64,000 nucleotides of DNA, from NCBI GenBank assembly GCA_026545225.1, contig CM048845.1, positions 122,936,033-123,000,032 of the forward strand. Reading direction: 5' to 3'. The DNA is from Cornus controversa. Its lineage: Eukaryota; Streptophyta; Magnoliopsida; Cornales; Cornaceae. Positions within the stretch are counted from its first letter, which is position 1; each line of letters opens with the position of its first letter. This document shows positions 12,448 to 26,417 of this stretch, piece after piece. Position numbers and translations under genes: made by a program. Under the pieces are notes generated by a model that saw nothing but the letters and a program-made list of their open reading frames with translations, had not been told where the DNA came from and did no database searches.

Positions 12448-12463
12448 AGATTTTCTAGAGTTT

Positions 12464-15043
12464 GTGAGGATATCGGAGGTGAAAATGTTTTACCTGCAAT
12501 TAGGAGAACAAATCAAAAATACTTTAAAGCATTTATAAATTATAATATACAAAATAGCATTTGGTAGAGAAATCGAAAGTCAGAATGTCGGAACTCGGAA
12601 GGGGTATTGAAAGAGAGGGGCGTGGGCTCCACAGTGCAATGTGGGGCCCACACCCCCTCTGTGTCGACTTTCGTACTTTCGGTCAACAAATGATTTATAG
12701 GTAGAGCCACATGGTCGGCCTGAGTAGCACAGTTCTAGTTCATAAAAGAAGAGTGATTACTGATTAGGTTGAGTTTTGTTTAATTTTCTTACTAATATTT
12801 AGTTAGTATGAAAGAATGTGTTGTTAAGGAGGTACGGAATAAGTTTAAATCAGTTTTTTTTCCTTTTTTTTAATAGAGTATATGGAAGATAATGTTACGA
12901 TAATATTGTTTGCTAAGCACATGTTTCAAGTGGTCCATCTTAAAATATATATGAATTATATAATATTATTTTGTGGTACAATTTTTGAGCTGTAAAACGT
13001 TTTCACGAAAAGTGGTCCCATAAATAAATAATAATAATAATAATTTTGTTTTCGTGTAGAGGTGCTTCACTTGAAACAAAATAAAATTTAGAAGTACGGG
13101 GACCATAACAAATAACCAACCCCAATGGACTAAAATACAAATATAGTACAGAAACAGTCTTCATTCAATTCCTTAATTATTTGTACAAAGCCACAGACCA
13201 AGCTTCAAGTTGGGGGACCATATTACAATTATCCAAAAAGCAAAAAATAAAAAATAAAAAAACTGAGAGAGAGAAATAAGGGGAGTGAAGCATGTAATTA
13301 AAGATTTAGCCTTCAAATTTTTTATTTTTTTATTGGTAATGGCACAGAAAGCATTATTACATTCTTGCATAGGCACACTTTACAAAATACTTAAATTAAG
13401 GATTCAAATTTCAGATCCCACTATTCCGACGTTCAAGGAGATAATGGCATTACCCTTCGGCAACCTTTCTTTTTTTTGTTTTCCGATAAACAATGTGAAT
13501 GAAAGGACTAACTGAGAGCGTGAATTAGCTTGTATGGTTAATTATTACGCCTTGAGTCAGGAGTTCGAGAATTGGTATCTAAAGAAGAAGAGCGAGGATT
13601 GGTATTGAAAGAATAAGAGAGAGGACAACCTTAATGTTGTTCAAAAGAAAATGACATGGGTTGAATTGGTTGTTGGCAATTAAGCATACTTGCCTCCATT
13701 GACGAGCAATGAAATAGCATAACCTAAAAGGAGATAATGGACAACTAATTATGCATATACCCTTTTTTTAATGATAAATAAGTGCAATAAATTTTAATGC
13801 TCATAGGAAGGATTACTCGCAGCAAGTTAGCAACTACCTACATCACAACACATGCTTAGCCCCTCACCTCATACGAGTAATATCCTATATATTTTTATTA
13901 CATTTGAATCTCTCATTAAAAAAAAATCATAATCTTTAAAAATATTTAAAAAATCAATCTTATCGTTCAAAATATTTATGTTTATATAGATCTAAAATAA
14001 CTCTATCATTTATTTAACGGTCACAATACACCTACTACATTCACACTTAAATTTAAGTACAAATTCACCTACTATCACACTCTTAAAATAATTCAGTCTA
14101 ATAAATTTTTTCGTTATAAATATGGACGATACATGGGTGTGTGTATATATATATATATATACTAGTATATGTCTGTGTTTACGGCACTATTGCACACTCA
14201 TTACTATAACCGTTAGATGAAATGATTGTGGGTCGTTGATAACTTGACATATTTATTAAGTTTAAATGTAATATAGATATAGATAGACATAGATATATAT
14301 ATACATATATAGAGGACAAAAACCATTAAATGCACATACCTTTCAATTTCTTCTTTTACTCTGTGACGGATGGTAGGAAGAATGAGAGGGCCCTAGGGGT
14401 CATTTTCCTTGTGACAGCGACGCGGAGCAGTCCCACCAATTTATTTTATTTATAAAAAAGAAACATATATTTGTGGTTATTTATGATTATTAGTGGCAGG
14501 AGGTGCACCCAAAAATGATTAAACTGAATCGGCTCAATTGATTTGGTCCAATTTTGTATAGTTTGGTTCGATTTCACTTTAAAAAAATAAAGAAGGGTTA
14601 GTTAAGGGAAATTATATATAAAATAAATTTTATAAATCCTAATCCAGGAATATATTATATCTACAAAAATATATATTTTATATTAGACAATGACGTACAA
14701 ATATTAAATTTATTTGTGAATAAGTAGAATGAAAATATAAAAAATTCAAATTATCAAAAATGCCAAAATCAAATCAAACTGAATCAAATCAGTCTCTCAC
14801 GATTTAGTTTGGTTGGGTTCCAATAATTTATAAGTTTTGGCTTGATTTTAATTTTTATAAAACTGTTAGAACTAATTTGATCCTTACTCATACAGAATGT
14901 ATCCAAAATCAAACACTGTACACTTTTAATTAATAGTGAATTTGTGTGAAAATATACACGAAACTCTTCTAATTTATTTCAAACTCCTGTTTATAATTAC
15001 TAATAATGAGTTTGCAAGAGAAAATTACATGCAACATATTAGT

Positions 15044-15082
<39 letters not shown>

Positions 15083-15867
15083 TGTTACCCATACAAATTG
15101 AGAAGAAAGTGAAAAATGTTCAACACTTGGACAATTTCATTTACAGTTTTCAGCATATTCTTCTCTTCTCACATGTTTACTACTTCTATTTATGCAAGTT
15201 GTACTCTCCTCTTCTTGTTTAAGTTGTATATTCTTATATTAAGAGTAAGAAAACACAGTCACAAGATACGTACACTTTCATTAAGCTTATTACTTTATAA
15301 CTATTATAATGCAAGGTGTTTGAATGAATACCATTTTAAGAAAAAAAAAATAACTGAGAGACATTTACTTAAAATTTAAAAAGATATCAAAAATATTTTC
15401 GGTTTATAATTACAGTTAACACTCAAAATTTCTGCACTTAAATTTATGTCTTAAGAAAAGCTTAATACAAATTTATGATAAGAAAATAATAATTACAAAA
15501 ATTTTTAAATTAAAAACACCATATTTCATTATTTAACGCGCGCGTCTCTAGTCAACTCGGGTAAGCACATACAATAAAGCAAGAGAATAATGACAAAGTG
15601 ATTTAAATTTCTAGTCTTTTCATGTCTCAGATACCAATCCAATGGGAGGGAGAGTCAAGTCAGATAAATTGGAATTTAGGGTCTTTGCTTTTGGTGTTTC
15701 AGGAACTATCAAATTTAAGATTTGACTTGTTTTAATTATAATTAATTTTTTATAATTAATTTTTGCAGATAATTTTGTGACTTTCCTCATCTTAAAAATT
15801 AGTTGGACAAAAACTCGAATACTTATTTTTAAAAAAAAATATTTATTAATCTTAAAAAAAAAAACTT
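12464..15867. other. Long intergenic stretch, no gene seen
   Basis: AT-rich DNA with (TA)n tracts near 14147-14165 and 15044-15080. The frames at 13173-13515, 15116-15379 and similar are short, low in complexity and show no known motif. Confidence 0.4.
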
Positions 15868-16030
15868 TACCAAAGCACGAAGCATAGTTTCACATGGGTA
15901 TCCAAATATATTCTTTGGTCTACCGAAGCTTTGAGTTGTGTTTTCTTCCTTCACCAAAGCATGAAGAATAGTTTCACATGGGTATCCAAATCCTTTCGTC
16001 TACAAAGCTTTGAGTTGTGTTTTCTTTACA
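15868..16030. repeat. Tandem duplication, about 84 bp x 2
   Basis: Two copies share ATAGTTTCACATGGGTATCC and GCTTTGAGTTGTGTTTTCTT. They differ by small indels. Confidence 0.75.
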
Positions 16031-16518
16031 AATTCAATGGAGAAGCACTACGTTAATTATTATCACAAGCATTCTAACATATGCAATTTCTGTTTTTGCT
16101 TTTTTGAAAATGCACATTAACGTACGTTTGAAAAAGAGTAACTAAAATTATATTTTTAGTGCTTTTGATTCAATCTTTTACTGATGCATGCTTCTCAGAA
16201 TTTTTTTCATTTTCTCTTTGAGACTGAAACATACTTAGAACACACCACCTTTACTTCATAGTTGTAATAACTTAAATGGAGTGTGCACCAATTTTACATT
16301 CGCAAAACCACTTTACATCGTACGTGTACGCAGCACCTCATGTCAAACTTCCTCGTATTGAGCACACAACAACATGCGATAAATTTACATTATACATGTT
16401 ACACTTTTACATCGAGTATGTAACAACTTTAAATTAAACACACAACATTTTTATGTACACATTCAAATGACACATTTATATCTTAGGAATTATTACAATA
16501 TATGGACTTTTGGAGTGT

Positions 16519-17001
16519 TATTATGAAGTTTTGAAAAAATAAATTTGACTAAAATATTGATGTGGACAAGAAAAGTCCATGCTTTGCAATTTTTCATGCT
16601 TAAATTGTCCTTTTTAGTGAAATGATTGGCACAAAAAGTAATATATAAATGAACAAAATATTAAAGTGATACCCACATGCACAAAAATGGTTTCTGAATA
16701 TAAATAACTTATAAACTTTTTTTTAATTATTGTGCGATTATGTTTATGCGAATGTTACATTACTATTGGATCTTGAAAAAAAAAAGTTTACAAGTTGTTT
16801 ACGTTCATGAATCACTTTTGTGTATATAAGTACTACTTTTGTGTACAAATGTATAACGTTTTGTATATTTATGTACCACTTTTTGTGCAAGTCATCATTT
16901 TATTAAAAAGAGTAATTTGGGTACGAGAAATTGCAAAACATAGTTTTTTCTATGTTTGTATTAGCATTTTAGTCAAATTCATTTGTTCGAAACTTCATTA
17001 C
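16519..17001. mobile_element. Foldback element with arms of about 170 bp
   Basis: The left arm (about 16519-16700) matches the reverse complement of the right arm (about 16835-17001) along its length, for example AATTTGACTAAAATATTGAT against AATTTGACTAAAATGCTAAT, and both contain GCACAAAAAGT. The spacer is about 135 bp. It has no coding capacity. A transcript across it would fold into a long imperfect hairpin. Confidence 0.65.
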
Positions 17002-17953
17002 TTTCCATGAAATGATAAATAGCATCCAAAAAATGCATGTATTTGTAATAAACCATATATCTTAACTCCAACATCGTGCATGTAACATCCTTACATACGA
17101 ACAACCTTAATTATATCTTAAGTCTTACATCGTGCACCTAACATCCTTAGATCCAACACATAATAACTTTGCATCGAGTATACAACAACTTAACATCATG
17201 CAGGCAAGCACCCTTACATCTTCGACATGTGACACCCTATATCACTTTGAAAATGTAACACCCTTTACAAATACAAAGCTAACTTGTGTCTGTAAACCCT
17301 AAACTAGATTAAAAATAGAGAGATTGAAGAAGAGTGTAGAGAGAGAATAGAGAGAAGAGAGGTCTAAAAAAGGTCAGACGAGGGCTTTTCAGTCTTTATA
17401 TACATTGCGTGTGTGTGTGTAGCACCACTGTTTTGCAATACTCAAAACCACCACAATTGTCATGCAAGAGAGAGAACAACATGAAATGAAATCTCACATG
17501 GGTGGTGATGAGCTAGAGGGGCCCATCCTAGCCCAAAGTTGCGTAAAACAAGTAGAAGAGTATGTTTTCTCTTTGCCAAAAAAAAAAAAAAGTATGTTTT
17601 CTCTCTCTAGCTTTTGATTTATATGAAGGCCTAAATGAGGCATGACTGAGAAAATTGGGGGTTGGTCTAATGATAGCAGCCACTACTCTTCCTTCATCAA
17701 CAGGGCTACTGGTGTCAAAGTGGAGCCTCTAGAGCTCTGGGCTTTCTATTTCTTTCCTCTCTTCTGAATATGGTTACTGTTATGCTATTCTTCTAGGTGT
17801 GCACTTCTTTCATGTCATTTATTCATAATTCTGCATATCCACATAAAATAATTTGTTGTTACTAAGTAAGGAAACTTAGAAAAGTGCTCATTCTTACTCA
17901 TGTGTCATGATTGATAACCCCCGTAAATATATCATGTGTGTATTTCTCTCTCC

Positions 17954-17991
<38 letters not shown>

Positions 17992-18423
17992 GATAACTTG
18001 GGGGCGTAGGAGACACGCCCCAATCACTTTTGTCACAAGTGCTGTTTCAGGCTTGTGTCACTTTTTATATTTTTTGGAAAGGTACTCGTGTGGAACTTTT
18101 ACAACGAGGGATTGTGGTGTAAAGTGGAAGGCACGTTGTCATCCACGTAATCATTATTCTTACATTATTTATTTCTTACATATGCAATCCGTATAATTTT
18201 CTATCAAATTTAATTTTTAAAATGATTTCCTATTATCTCATTTCATATTAATTTTGGTCAATCTCTTGATTAATATGTTCATGACAACTAAGTTTACTAT
18301 TTTATTTTTTTACTAATAGATGTCACATCAAATTTCTCTTTAATCTTTTGATTATTAATTTTATCTTTTTAGTTTTTCTCCCATGAAATAAATAAGTTGA
18401 GTGTGTTTTACTTACACAAAATT

Positions 18424-18454
<31 letters not shown>

Positions 18455-18556
18455 AAATTTACAATCCTTAGTGAGAGTTCACAGAAAAGATTATCTATTT
18501 AAACTGGAGGCCTAATCCAAGACTGGTGACCTTTTTTAAATTGTGGAGTTTTTTAC
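17002..18556. other. Intergenic, no gene seen
   Basis: Around 17060-17230 the word ACATCGTGCA or ACATCGAGTA recurs with AACATCCTTA, a degenerate short repeat that also appears at 16300-16440. A (TG)n/(TA)n tract lies at 17957-17991. Confidence 0.4.
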
Positions 18557-19652
18557 AAGAAAAAAATTAGATTTTGGTGATAACTTTTAAACAAAATTAT
18601 TTTAAAGTAATCATAAAGTCTGAAAAAAATGAATAATCACAAAAATTGAAACTTAATTGTTGATGAGTGACCATTTGAGTATAATTTGGTAAAAAACACT
18701 TCATGTTTATTAAACATTCTATAAAAAAATTTTAGATCACCAAATTATTATTCAATATAAAGATAATTCCTTAAATTCATCCTCCTCTCTCTCTTCCTTG
18801 TCCATCACTGTTTTTTTTTCCTTTTTAGTATCCCAGTTTACCAACTAAAAAGATAGATATTTTTTACCATCCTTATCTCTTTTCCCACTCTCTCCACCAT
18901 GGTCCCATAACATACTACATTACCTAGAGGATAAGAAGGATTATGACACATTAAGAATACTTAAATTTGCTTACGAAGTGAAAAAATAATAATTATATTA
19001 TTTTTTTTCTCCGGCAAAGAGATCAATTTTTTTATTAGATCAACAAGACAAACATTATTTGTATATTAAAAAAAATGAAAACTTTTAACAGTGAAATAGC
19101 ATTATACTAAAATATCTTGAATATATAACTTTATACAAATACACTATCAGTTTCTTATTTTTCTTGCATTTTCATTAGTTGCACCTTTAATATAACAGGG
19201 AAGAAAACAAAATAAAATTAATATAACAAGGAACAAAAGTGGATAGTAAGAGAGAAGAGGGCTTACATTATGATGGCTAAGCATTCAATTTGTCATTCTA
19301 GCTTTTGTTCAATTAGTGAAATCACACTTGGCAAGGTCAAGTATTTAATTATTTAATTTGCAATCAATTTGCATTTAATTATTTAATTTATGATCAATCA
19401 TTGATTTGTGTACCATGACACTCTCAGTTTATAAGCTTGAAGCAAAATATTAAATTGAGATTAATATAAAAGGTAAATTTGTCTAATTATAAAATAATTT
19501 ATCAGAAAAAGGATATTTACGTAATAAGTGATCAAATGGTCACTCATCAGCAATGAAGTTTTAATTTTGATAATTATTTATTTTTTTAAACTTTATGGTC
19601 ACTTTAAAGTAATTTTTTTTTTATGATTGATCACCAAAATCTAATTTTTTCT
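18557..19652. mobile_element. Non-autonomous element with inverted-repeat ends
   Basis: The left end (18557-18685) and the reverse complement of the right end (about 19538-19652) share AAAAAATTAGATTTTGGTGAT and GATGAGTGACCATTTGA, with similar spacing between. Total length is about 1.1 kb. The inside holds no transposase. The long inverted ends suggest a Mutator-like or foldback element. Confidence 0.65.
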
Positions 19653-20258
19653 TAAAAGTAAAAATTTATTCGATGGTAGCAAATTCTTACGAGTTTGAAT
19701 TTGGGTTAGTAGTTAAAACTTAGAACTAGTGGATCACATTTTCTTTTTATCCGGATATAAATCGGACCCTGATCCGAACTTTTGCCATCTATGAAATCAG
19801 CTTTAGCTAATGTGTACATCTTGGGCTCAACTTTCCATTTTCTGGACCGACTACTTATAATACACAGCTCAAGCCGAAAGGCCCATTGGAATCTGTATAT
19901 CTACGTAATGAACTCAAACGAGTTAAACCAGCCACAATATAAGTTCGTTCAAAGGATCCTTTTATATTTTTTATACAGTTTAAATACATGACATCTTCAA
20001 CTCATTTTTTTTTTTTTTTGGTTTTGGACTGTTTTTATATCACATAATATATTTCAATTACTAAATTCATTCTGTATTCACTGGTAGCGGTTTTATCTTA
20101 AGTTTAACCACAGTTAGTCCAGTCACCACGATTGGCCCAAATTGAAACTGAATCGGGCCCTGACGAGTCCAAGTTGGGCCAATAATGCAGGAGACTTGAG
20201 ACCTGACTCTCTTATAATTGGAGGAGCCGTTGTGAGCAATCTTCTAATAATGGTATAT

Positions 20259-20421
20259 TTAGGAAGCATGGATACAGATACAGACACGAAAACGACACCG
20301 ATAAGGATATTTTGATACAACAAATCTAAAAATGATAAATTATATATGCAAATAATTCTTTGAGAATGGGTGTATACCAACTAGGAAAAAAATTATTTTT
20401 ATATATACAAAAATTAATTTT

Positions 20422-20460
<39 letters not shown>

Positions 20461-20790
20461 AACATTTCTTTATAAAATATTATGACTAACAAACAAAATA
20501 AGAGTTAAGAGTCATATTGAATAATTTTCATGGATAAATTTTGTACCAAATCATGATATATATATACTTCTTTTTTAAATAAATTTTAAATTTTTCTTAA
20601 CAATCATACAATGACATTATTGTTGGAAAAGCTTGTTAAAAATGTGTCCTGAAATTTTTGAAAAGTATTGAATACTTAGTCGAAATATTTGAGAAATACT
20701 AAATACGTGTTACAAATAAAATAATAGATACGTTTAAGAAATATCCAACATGTATTGACGAGTATGTAAAAATTTCTGGACATGTGTACT
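20259..20790 (+). repeat. Dispersed repeat rich in GATACAGATACAGACACG-type words
   Basis: It begins TTAGGAAGCATGGATACAGA and continues with GACACGAAAACGACACCG. The same family lies in the opposite orientation at 23080-23546, where the end reads TCTGAATCCGTGGTTCCTAA. No coding capacity; class unknown. Confidence 0.5.
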
Positions 20791-21540
20791 GGCCCAACTG
20801 TTCGGTTGAAGAGTTGTGCCCGAGTAGCATTGCTCATTTAAAAAATTAAAATAGACCTAGCTCTTCTAGCACTTTCTTTCTAAAACTCTCATTCACAAGT
20901 TAGATTTGAGCTGTCAAATTCAATAAGATCCAATCTTAAATCTTGAATCCAATACACCCTACACAAAATTTAATCAGTGAGTATTTAATTTAATTTTTTT
21001 GTTTCTTCACTTAAATGGCTAAATTTAATATGAATCTTGTTCTTACTTGTTAAGTCTATACAAGATTTACAAGTTTTCTTTGGATCTACCCGATTTTTCA
21101 AGTTTATAAGAATTTTAATCCAAGTAGGTATGTATTCAATCTTTTATTTGTATAATGTATGATGTGTTTTTTTATCTACCTAGTATTATTTTAGATCCCA
21201 TCTCACTTGGTAATATGTTGTATAATGTAATAATGTGTCGCATGTGATAAACTTTTATTTACTTTGTGTTGAAGTCCATTCTTGCTTATTAATTTCGTAA
21301 CACGTCTAAATTATTAAGCCTTTGCTGCCAATAACGAATTAAAATTCATGCATAAGCCATTATTAATATTAAATAAATATTTAAACATTCAGTGAAATTC
21401 GTTAAAAGCTCATATTGATTGGAATAAATCTGCATATTTGCAAGCTTCGGTCGTGCGAGGTTGAAAATATTTTCCAACTGTGACGTTGAATTCTGTTATA
21501 TTATGTCTGAGGTCATGCAAAGTTAAAAAATAGGGTTAAT

Positions 21541-22865
21541 TTAAGTTATGATCACTTTTGGTGGTCTAATTACAAATATACGAACTTTCAAATAATATAT
21601 ATGTTCAAAAAGTAACTTATACAAAAGTAATTACATATTTACAACTTTCAAATAGACTACACATTACAATAAATGTTTGACATGTGATTGTGCAGTGTTA
21701 GTATCGCTGAGGAGACAATACACTTGCAGAACTTGTGATTGTGCAAAACCAATACACTTGCAAAACCTGTGATTGTGCAGAACCTTCGAAGATGTGATTA
21801 TTTGAATTCTCTTGTTTGGTTGGTAGTGCAACAAACACATTTGATCACATAGGTAGATTTGAATGCCAATTTCTTTTGATTTAGTAGTTTAGTTTTAGGT
21901 ATAAGGAGTAATTATCTACATTAAATGGTTGTTTGAGACTAGAGCTATTGCCTTTGGATTTTGAATTGTCGTTTTCTAACAATATAAAACTTTAACTGCA
22001 CTATGTAATAGTTTTACAGTATGAATGTAAAATTTTAACTACATTAAATGGTTGTTTGAGACTAGAGCTATTGCCTTTGGATTTTGAATTGTCGTTTTCT
22101 AACAATATAAAACTTTAACTGCACTATGTAATAGTTTTACTTTATGAATGTAAAACTTTAACTACATTGTGTTATAATATTATTGCACAAAACCTTAAAT
22201 AGGATACCATTTTTTTGTAAGGGCTTTCCCTTTATTATTGATTAGCAAGAGTAGACCTTGTGTCAGCTTTGGTGAGATAGTGTAATAGTTATTGTTTTAC
22301 CTGCTAAATGGAAGAGGTTGTGATCACCGAAGTCTGGAGGTGGTAATCACTGGAGTGAGAGATAGATGAGCGAGTTAGAGAGAGAGAGAAGAAATATGTT
22401 GGTGGAGTGATAGAGAGTTATAAAGAGAGAAAAGAGATATATTGGGGGAGTGATAGAGAGTTATAAAGAGAGAGAATTAGAGAAAGAGAGGAAATACGTC
22501 GGGCCTGGGGGGTGATAGAGAGTTATAGAGGAAGAGATATTAAAGAGAAAGAGAAAAGATACATAATATGGTTAATGATATATATCTTTGTTTTGTTTTT
22601 GAAATTTTAATGAAGTCATTTTTGTAATTTGATGTAAAAGGAAATTAGGGTAAAAATGACTTTTTGTTTATTTAGGGACATTTTGGTAAAGAGATAAGTG
22701 AAGGACAATTGTGCAATGGCCTAAAAGTTCTTAAGGATAATTTGGACCCAAATAGTATAAATTGTTGTATTTGAAATTACTTTTGTATAAGTTATTTTTT
22801 TTACCATATATTGTTTGGAAGTTGGTGTTCATCTATAACCACAAAATATGGTTTTAAGAAAATTA
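21541..22865. mobile_element. Non-autonomous element with inverted-repeat ends
   Basis: The ends share AACTTATACAAAAGTAATT in inverted orientation together with similar flanking blocks (GTGGTCTAATTAC against GTGGTTATAGATG), giving ends of about 100 bp on a 1.3-kb element. No transposase frame. It encloses the 123-bp duplication at 21921-22166 and a purine-rich array of roughly 60-bp units near 22380-22560. Confidence 0.55.
21921..22166. repeat. Recent tandem duplication, 123 bp x 2
   Basis: The second copy starts at 22044. The copies differ at only a few positions (for example ACAGTATGAATG against ACTTTATGAATG), so the duplication is much younger than the element around it. Confidence 0.85.
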
Positions 22866-23079
22866 TGTTAAATTTTTGACCTAATTTAGAAAAAAAATCA
22901 AACGTATATATATATATGTGTGTGTGTGTGTGTATTTTGGGTTGGGGTTTCGTATGTCTATAATAGAAACTCTATCCTAAGTTCAAAAATCTTGAATATC
23001 TAATTTAGATCTAAATCCAACGTGTAAGAGGTAGGCTATTATCTAGCTCAAGATAAAAACCTTTTAAACTAGGAAGCAA

Positions 23080-23546
23080 AGACACTTCACCGAGAGTGTC
23101 GTACCCGTGTTGGACACTCAAATACCATGTTAGATACTTGGACACTCCTCAAACACGTGTCAGACACTTCTTTGAAGTGTCCTATTTTTTTTCTTTTTTA
23201 GACACTCCTTGGGCATGTGTCGGATACTTCGTAGTAGTAATGTATTCAAGTATTTTAAAAGAAATTTATATGCGATTGAGTTATGATGAACAATCTTAGC
23301 TAAATATATATAGAGGACAAAAAAATGAACAAAAAATTGAATAATCATAGTTGAATAAGTCTCGTTCTTTAATCTATATATTTTAGACTTTTTTTTTTTT
23401 GTTGAATAATGAATATATATATATATTAATGTATTATTTTATAGTTGTATCCTCGATGTGTCCTTGTCCTTTTTTAGAATTTTCTGTGTCGCAGTGTCCG
23501 TGTCGTGTTGTATCCGTATCTCGAATCTGAATCCGTGGTTCCTAAC
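23080..23546 (-). repeat. Second copy of the GACACG-rich dispersed repeat
   Basis: Minus-strand relative of 20259-20790. The words GTGTCGGATACTTC, TGTCCGTGTCGTG and TATCCGTATCTCG repeat through it. The copia element starting at 23547 inserted at its end, inside GGTTCCTAAC. Confidence 0.5.
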
Positions 23547-23759
23547 TGTTAATATATATTAGTATATTTTATATTTAACATTTTCCATGTCTAATTAGAA
23601 TTTATATGATTAGGGGACTTACCATGTATATGATAACTTGCTCCCCACTCACCTACCTCTTTTTCTTCTCCTATATAAATGCTCTCACTGTATATTACTT
23701 CTCATACCATTCATTAATATAATTTAGAAATATTCTCTCGTTCCCTCTTATTTCTAACA
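23547..23759 (+). repeat. 5' LTR of copia element 1
   Basis: Starts TGTTAATATATATTAG and ends TTTCTAACA, 213 bp. It matches 29103-29325 closely; the 3' copy is 10 bp longer, mostly from a longer TA tract. TATATAAATG near 23671 may be the promoter box. Confidence 0.9.
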
Positions 23760-23771
23760 TGGTATTAGAGT
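23760..23771 (+). other. Primer-binding site of copia element 1
   Basis: TGGTATTAGAGT abuts the 5' LTR. It differs by single bases from the usual tRNA-Met site TGGTATCAGAGC. Confidence 0.75.
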
Positions 23772-24360
23772 TGAGGTTTTAAAACCCTTTTTTTTTCTTT
23801 CGCTTAATTGTTCTCATCACCAAAAGAGAACTCTTTTCTATTTGATGACGAAACTCCATCTTTTGGAACTCTTTTTGATCTTCTGAATATATCAAAATGA
23901 AGCCCTTGACAAGATGATCAAGCCGCTGCAAAATTTAGCCTAAACAAAGCCTCCACGCACCCCCATGTGCTGTGAGAGTTTTTTGTTTTGTTTTTCAGTG
24001 TTTCCACGTGCCGCCAGGCGCCAACATGTGCCGCCATGCGCTTCTGATCGCCACCACGCCCTGCCACGCGCTCTCACATGCCGACATGTCATTACTGACT
24101 CAGCATACAACGACACGTTATCTGCCACGTCAGTAGGCACATCATCAACCACGTTATCTTTTTGGACACATCAGCAACATATCATCTGCCCCGCCAATTT
24201 TTTAATGTGTCGTTGACTGCCATGTCATCTATTTTCTGCCACGTCAACCCCTCCCTGCCACGTCAGCAACAGTAACTGAAATTTTTTCCTCGGCCTACCT
24301 TGCGTGAAATTTTGCGCTGATTCTAATTTTCTAGTCTGTTTTGTCATTTGAAATTTCTAA

Positions 24361-26374
24361 ATGGCTCAAAATGAGATTTCTTACCCAATTTCTTTTACAC
24401 TTGATGGAGACAACTATATTTTTTGGAGTCAATCTATGCACAGTTTTCTTAAAGGACGCAAGTTATGGTCTTATATTACGGGGGATAAAAATTACCTGTT
24501 AAGGATACCGATAAGAAAGATGAAGCCTTTGCTACTCGTATTGTCACGCCCCGGCTTCCGACACCCGGTTAGGAGCGAAGGAAGCGGGGTGTGAAAGGGT
24601 GAAATCACACATCAAAGCCTCGATCACCGGAGATTCCATCACCGTGCTGAGGTCTCAACCCTTAAGTCAATGCGGAAGCGTAAAACATACATACTCTAAA
24701 TCATCAATTTATATCCCAACACTCTCATAATCCTTATACAAGTTTTTGCACAATGTATAAACACTAACTCACATTTCTAATGTCCATAGACCCATATAAA
24801 AACAAGTTACATAAATGTAATTGCAATCTCACATCAATATAATCCACATGCCACATGCCGGCATGGATAGCCAAATATACAATTCATAACACTATATCTA
24901 AAAGAAATTCTAAAGTATTCTTTCAAATCACTCTGGCCCTCTAAGCCTCATCCTCCGGTGATGCTTTATTTGAAAAAAATTTGTATATAGGGGGTGAGCA
25001 CCACTACGGCTCAGTAGGAATGATCCATCCAACTCTACTCTAATTTAGGCGGCCATGCATGGATGCATATGAAAATGCTACATGTCTATATGACAATGTT
25101 CGTGCATTTTACCCATAAACAAACACGTTTTTCAACTCATGCGTGATGTTCCACATTCAATGCATATACATATACATATATATCAAATTGGACAAGTCAC
25201 AATTTATATATATAACTCACGCCACATAAGTCCGGAAATCAATTCAAAGGGGGCTCACTCATCTTACCAATAGTAAGGGTCAAAGGCACCCAAACTCTGC
25301 TTACGCTTCTCGGTTTACTATCCCGATGGATGCGACAATCCCTTGGCCAAGTTTTGGGTCTTTCACCCTAGGGGCCATCCCCTTATCTTAATTTCACACT
25401 CCTGCCCCAAAATCGTCACATAGTGCACATAATCACAACAATGCGCACATCCCACACAATAAAATGCATTTTATCAAATCAATGCATTTTCTTCCTCAAA
25501 TCAAGCTTGTCACAATGTCATTCACTCATTTCATGAAAATCATCATACTTATGCATTTTCAAGAAAAATCATATCTTTCATGCACAAGTTTAAAGCAAAA
25601 CTCGAATTTTTATATTTTCATCAAATGAACACAATTTAATCAAAGAGCATTCATAATTTCAACTTCACATATGCAACATGTACAAGTCCTAACTAGCATG
25701 TTAGACATATACATATGCATAAAACATATTTTTATATATATAAATATACACAATGTCCTAGTCTCAACAAATCACAATCCTATTTTTCATGTCACAGATA
25801 AGAGACCTGTAGAATTAAAGTAAGGATGAGTCTAGCACCCCTACCTCAATTTGGAGTGAGAACTTCAAAAATCTCCAATTTCTGAGAAGGCTAAAAAGAT
25901 CGCCTTCCACTGCTTTGTCAGAATTGTTTCACACGTTTTCATGTACCCAAAGTTTATGGGAAGCTTTCCGTCTTAACCCAGTTTAAATCACCAAGTATAC
26001 TGGCCCAAGTCCAAATCAAACCCCCAATTAAAGATCATCATACTTCATTTTAAATGAATCTGGGCCTATTTTAATTTTTGGCCCAGTCCATTTAATTTTC
26101 CAATTCAATCTAACTATCCAGTCCATGTAACCCCTCCATATAACTAGCCCATGTACAATTCAAGCCCATATATACATATATAATCATTTTGGCTATCAAG
26201 CCAAATTCGTGGCAGTCCAAACAAAGCCCAAATAAATTTCAATCTAACACAAATAAGGTCCGAGGTGGTAGCCCATTTAAATCAAATTTGAATGTAATCT
26301 GAATTAGTTCAATTCATAGCACATCCAGCCCAAGCAACATTTTCAAGTGCACCCACATCATCTCATCATCTTTT

Positions 26375-26417
<43 letters not shown>

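Noticed and set aside
12570-12690. GC-rich block with the words GAAAGTC and GACTTTC in inverted orientation
   Set aside because: The inverted words are too short and the flanks do not align, so no element boundary could be claimed.
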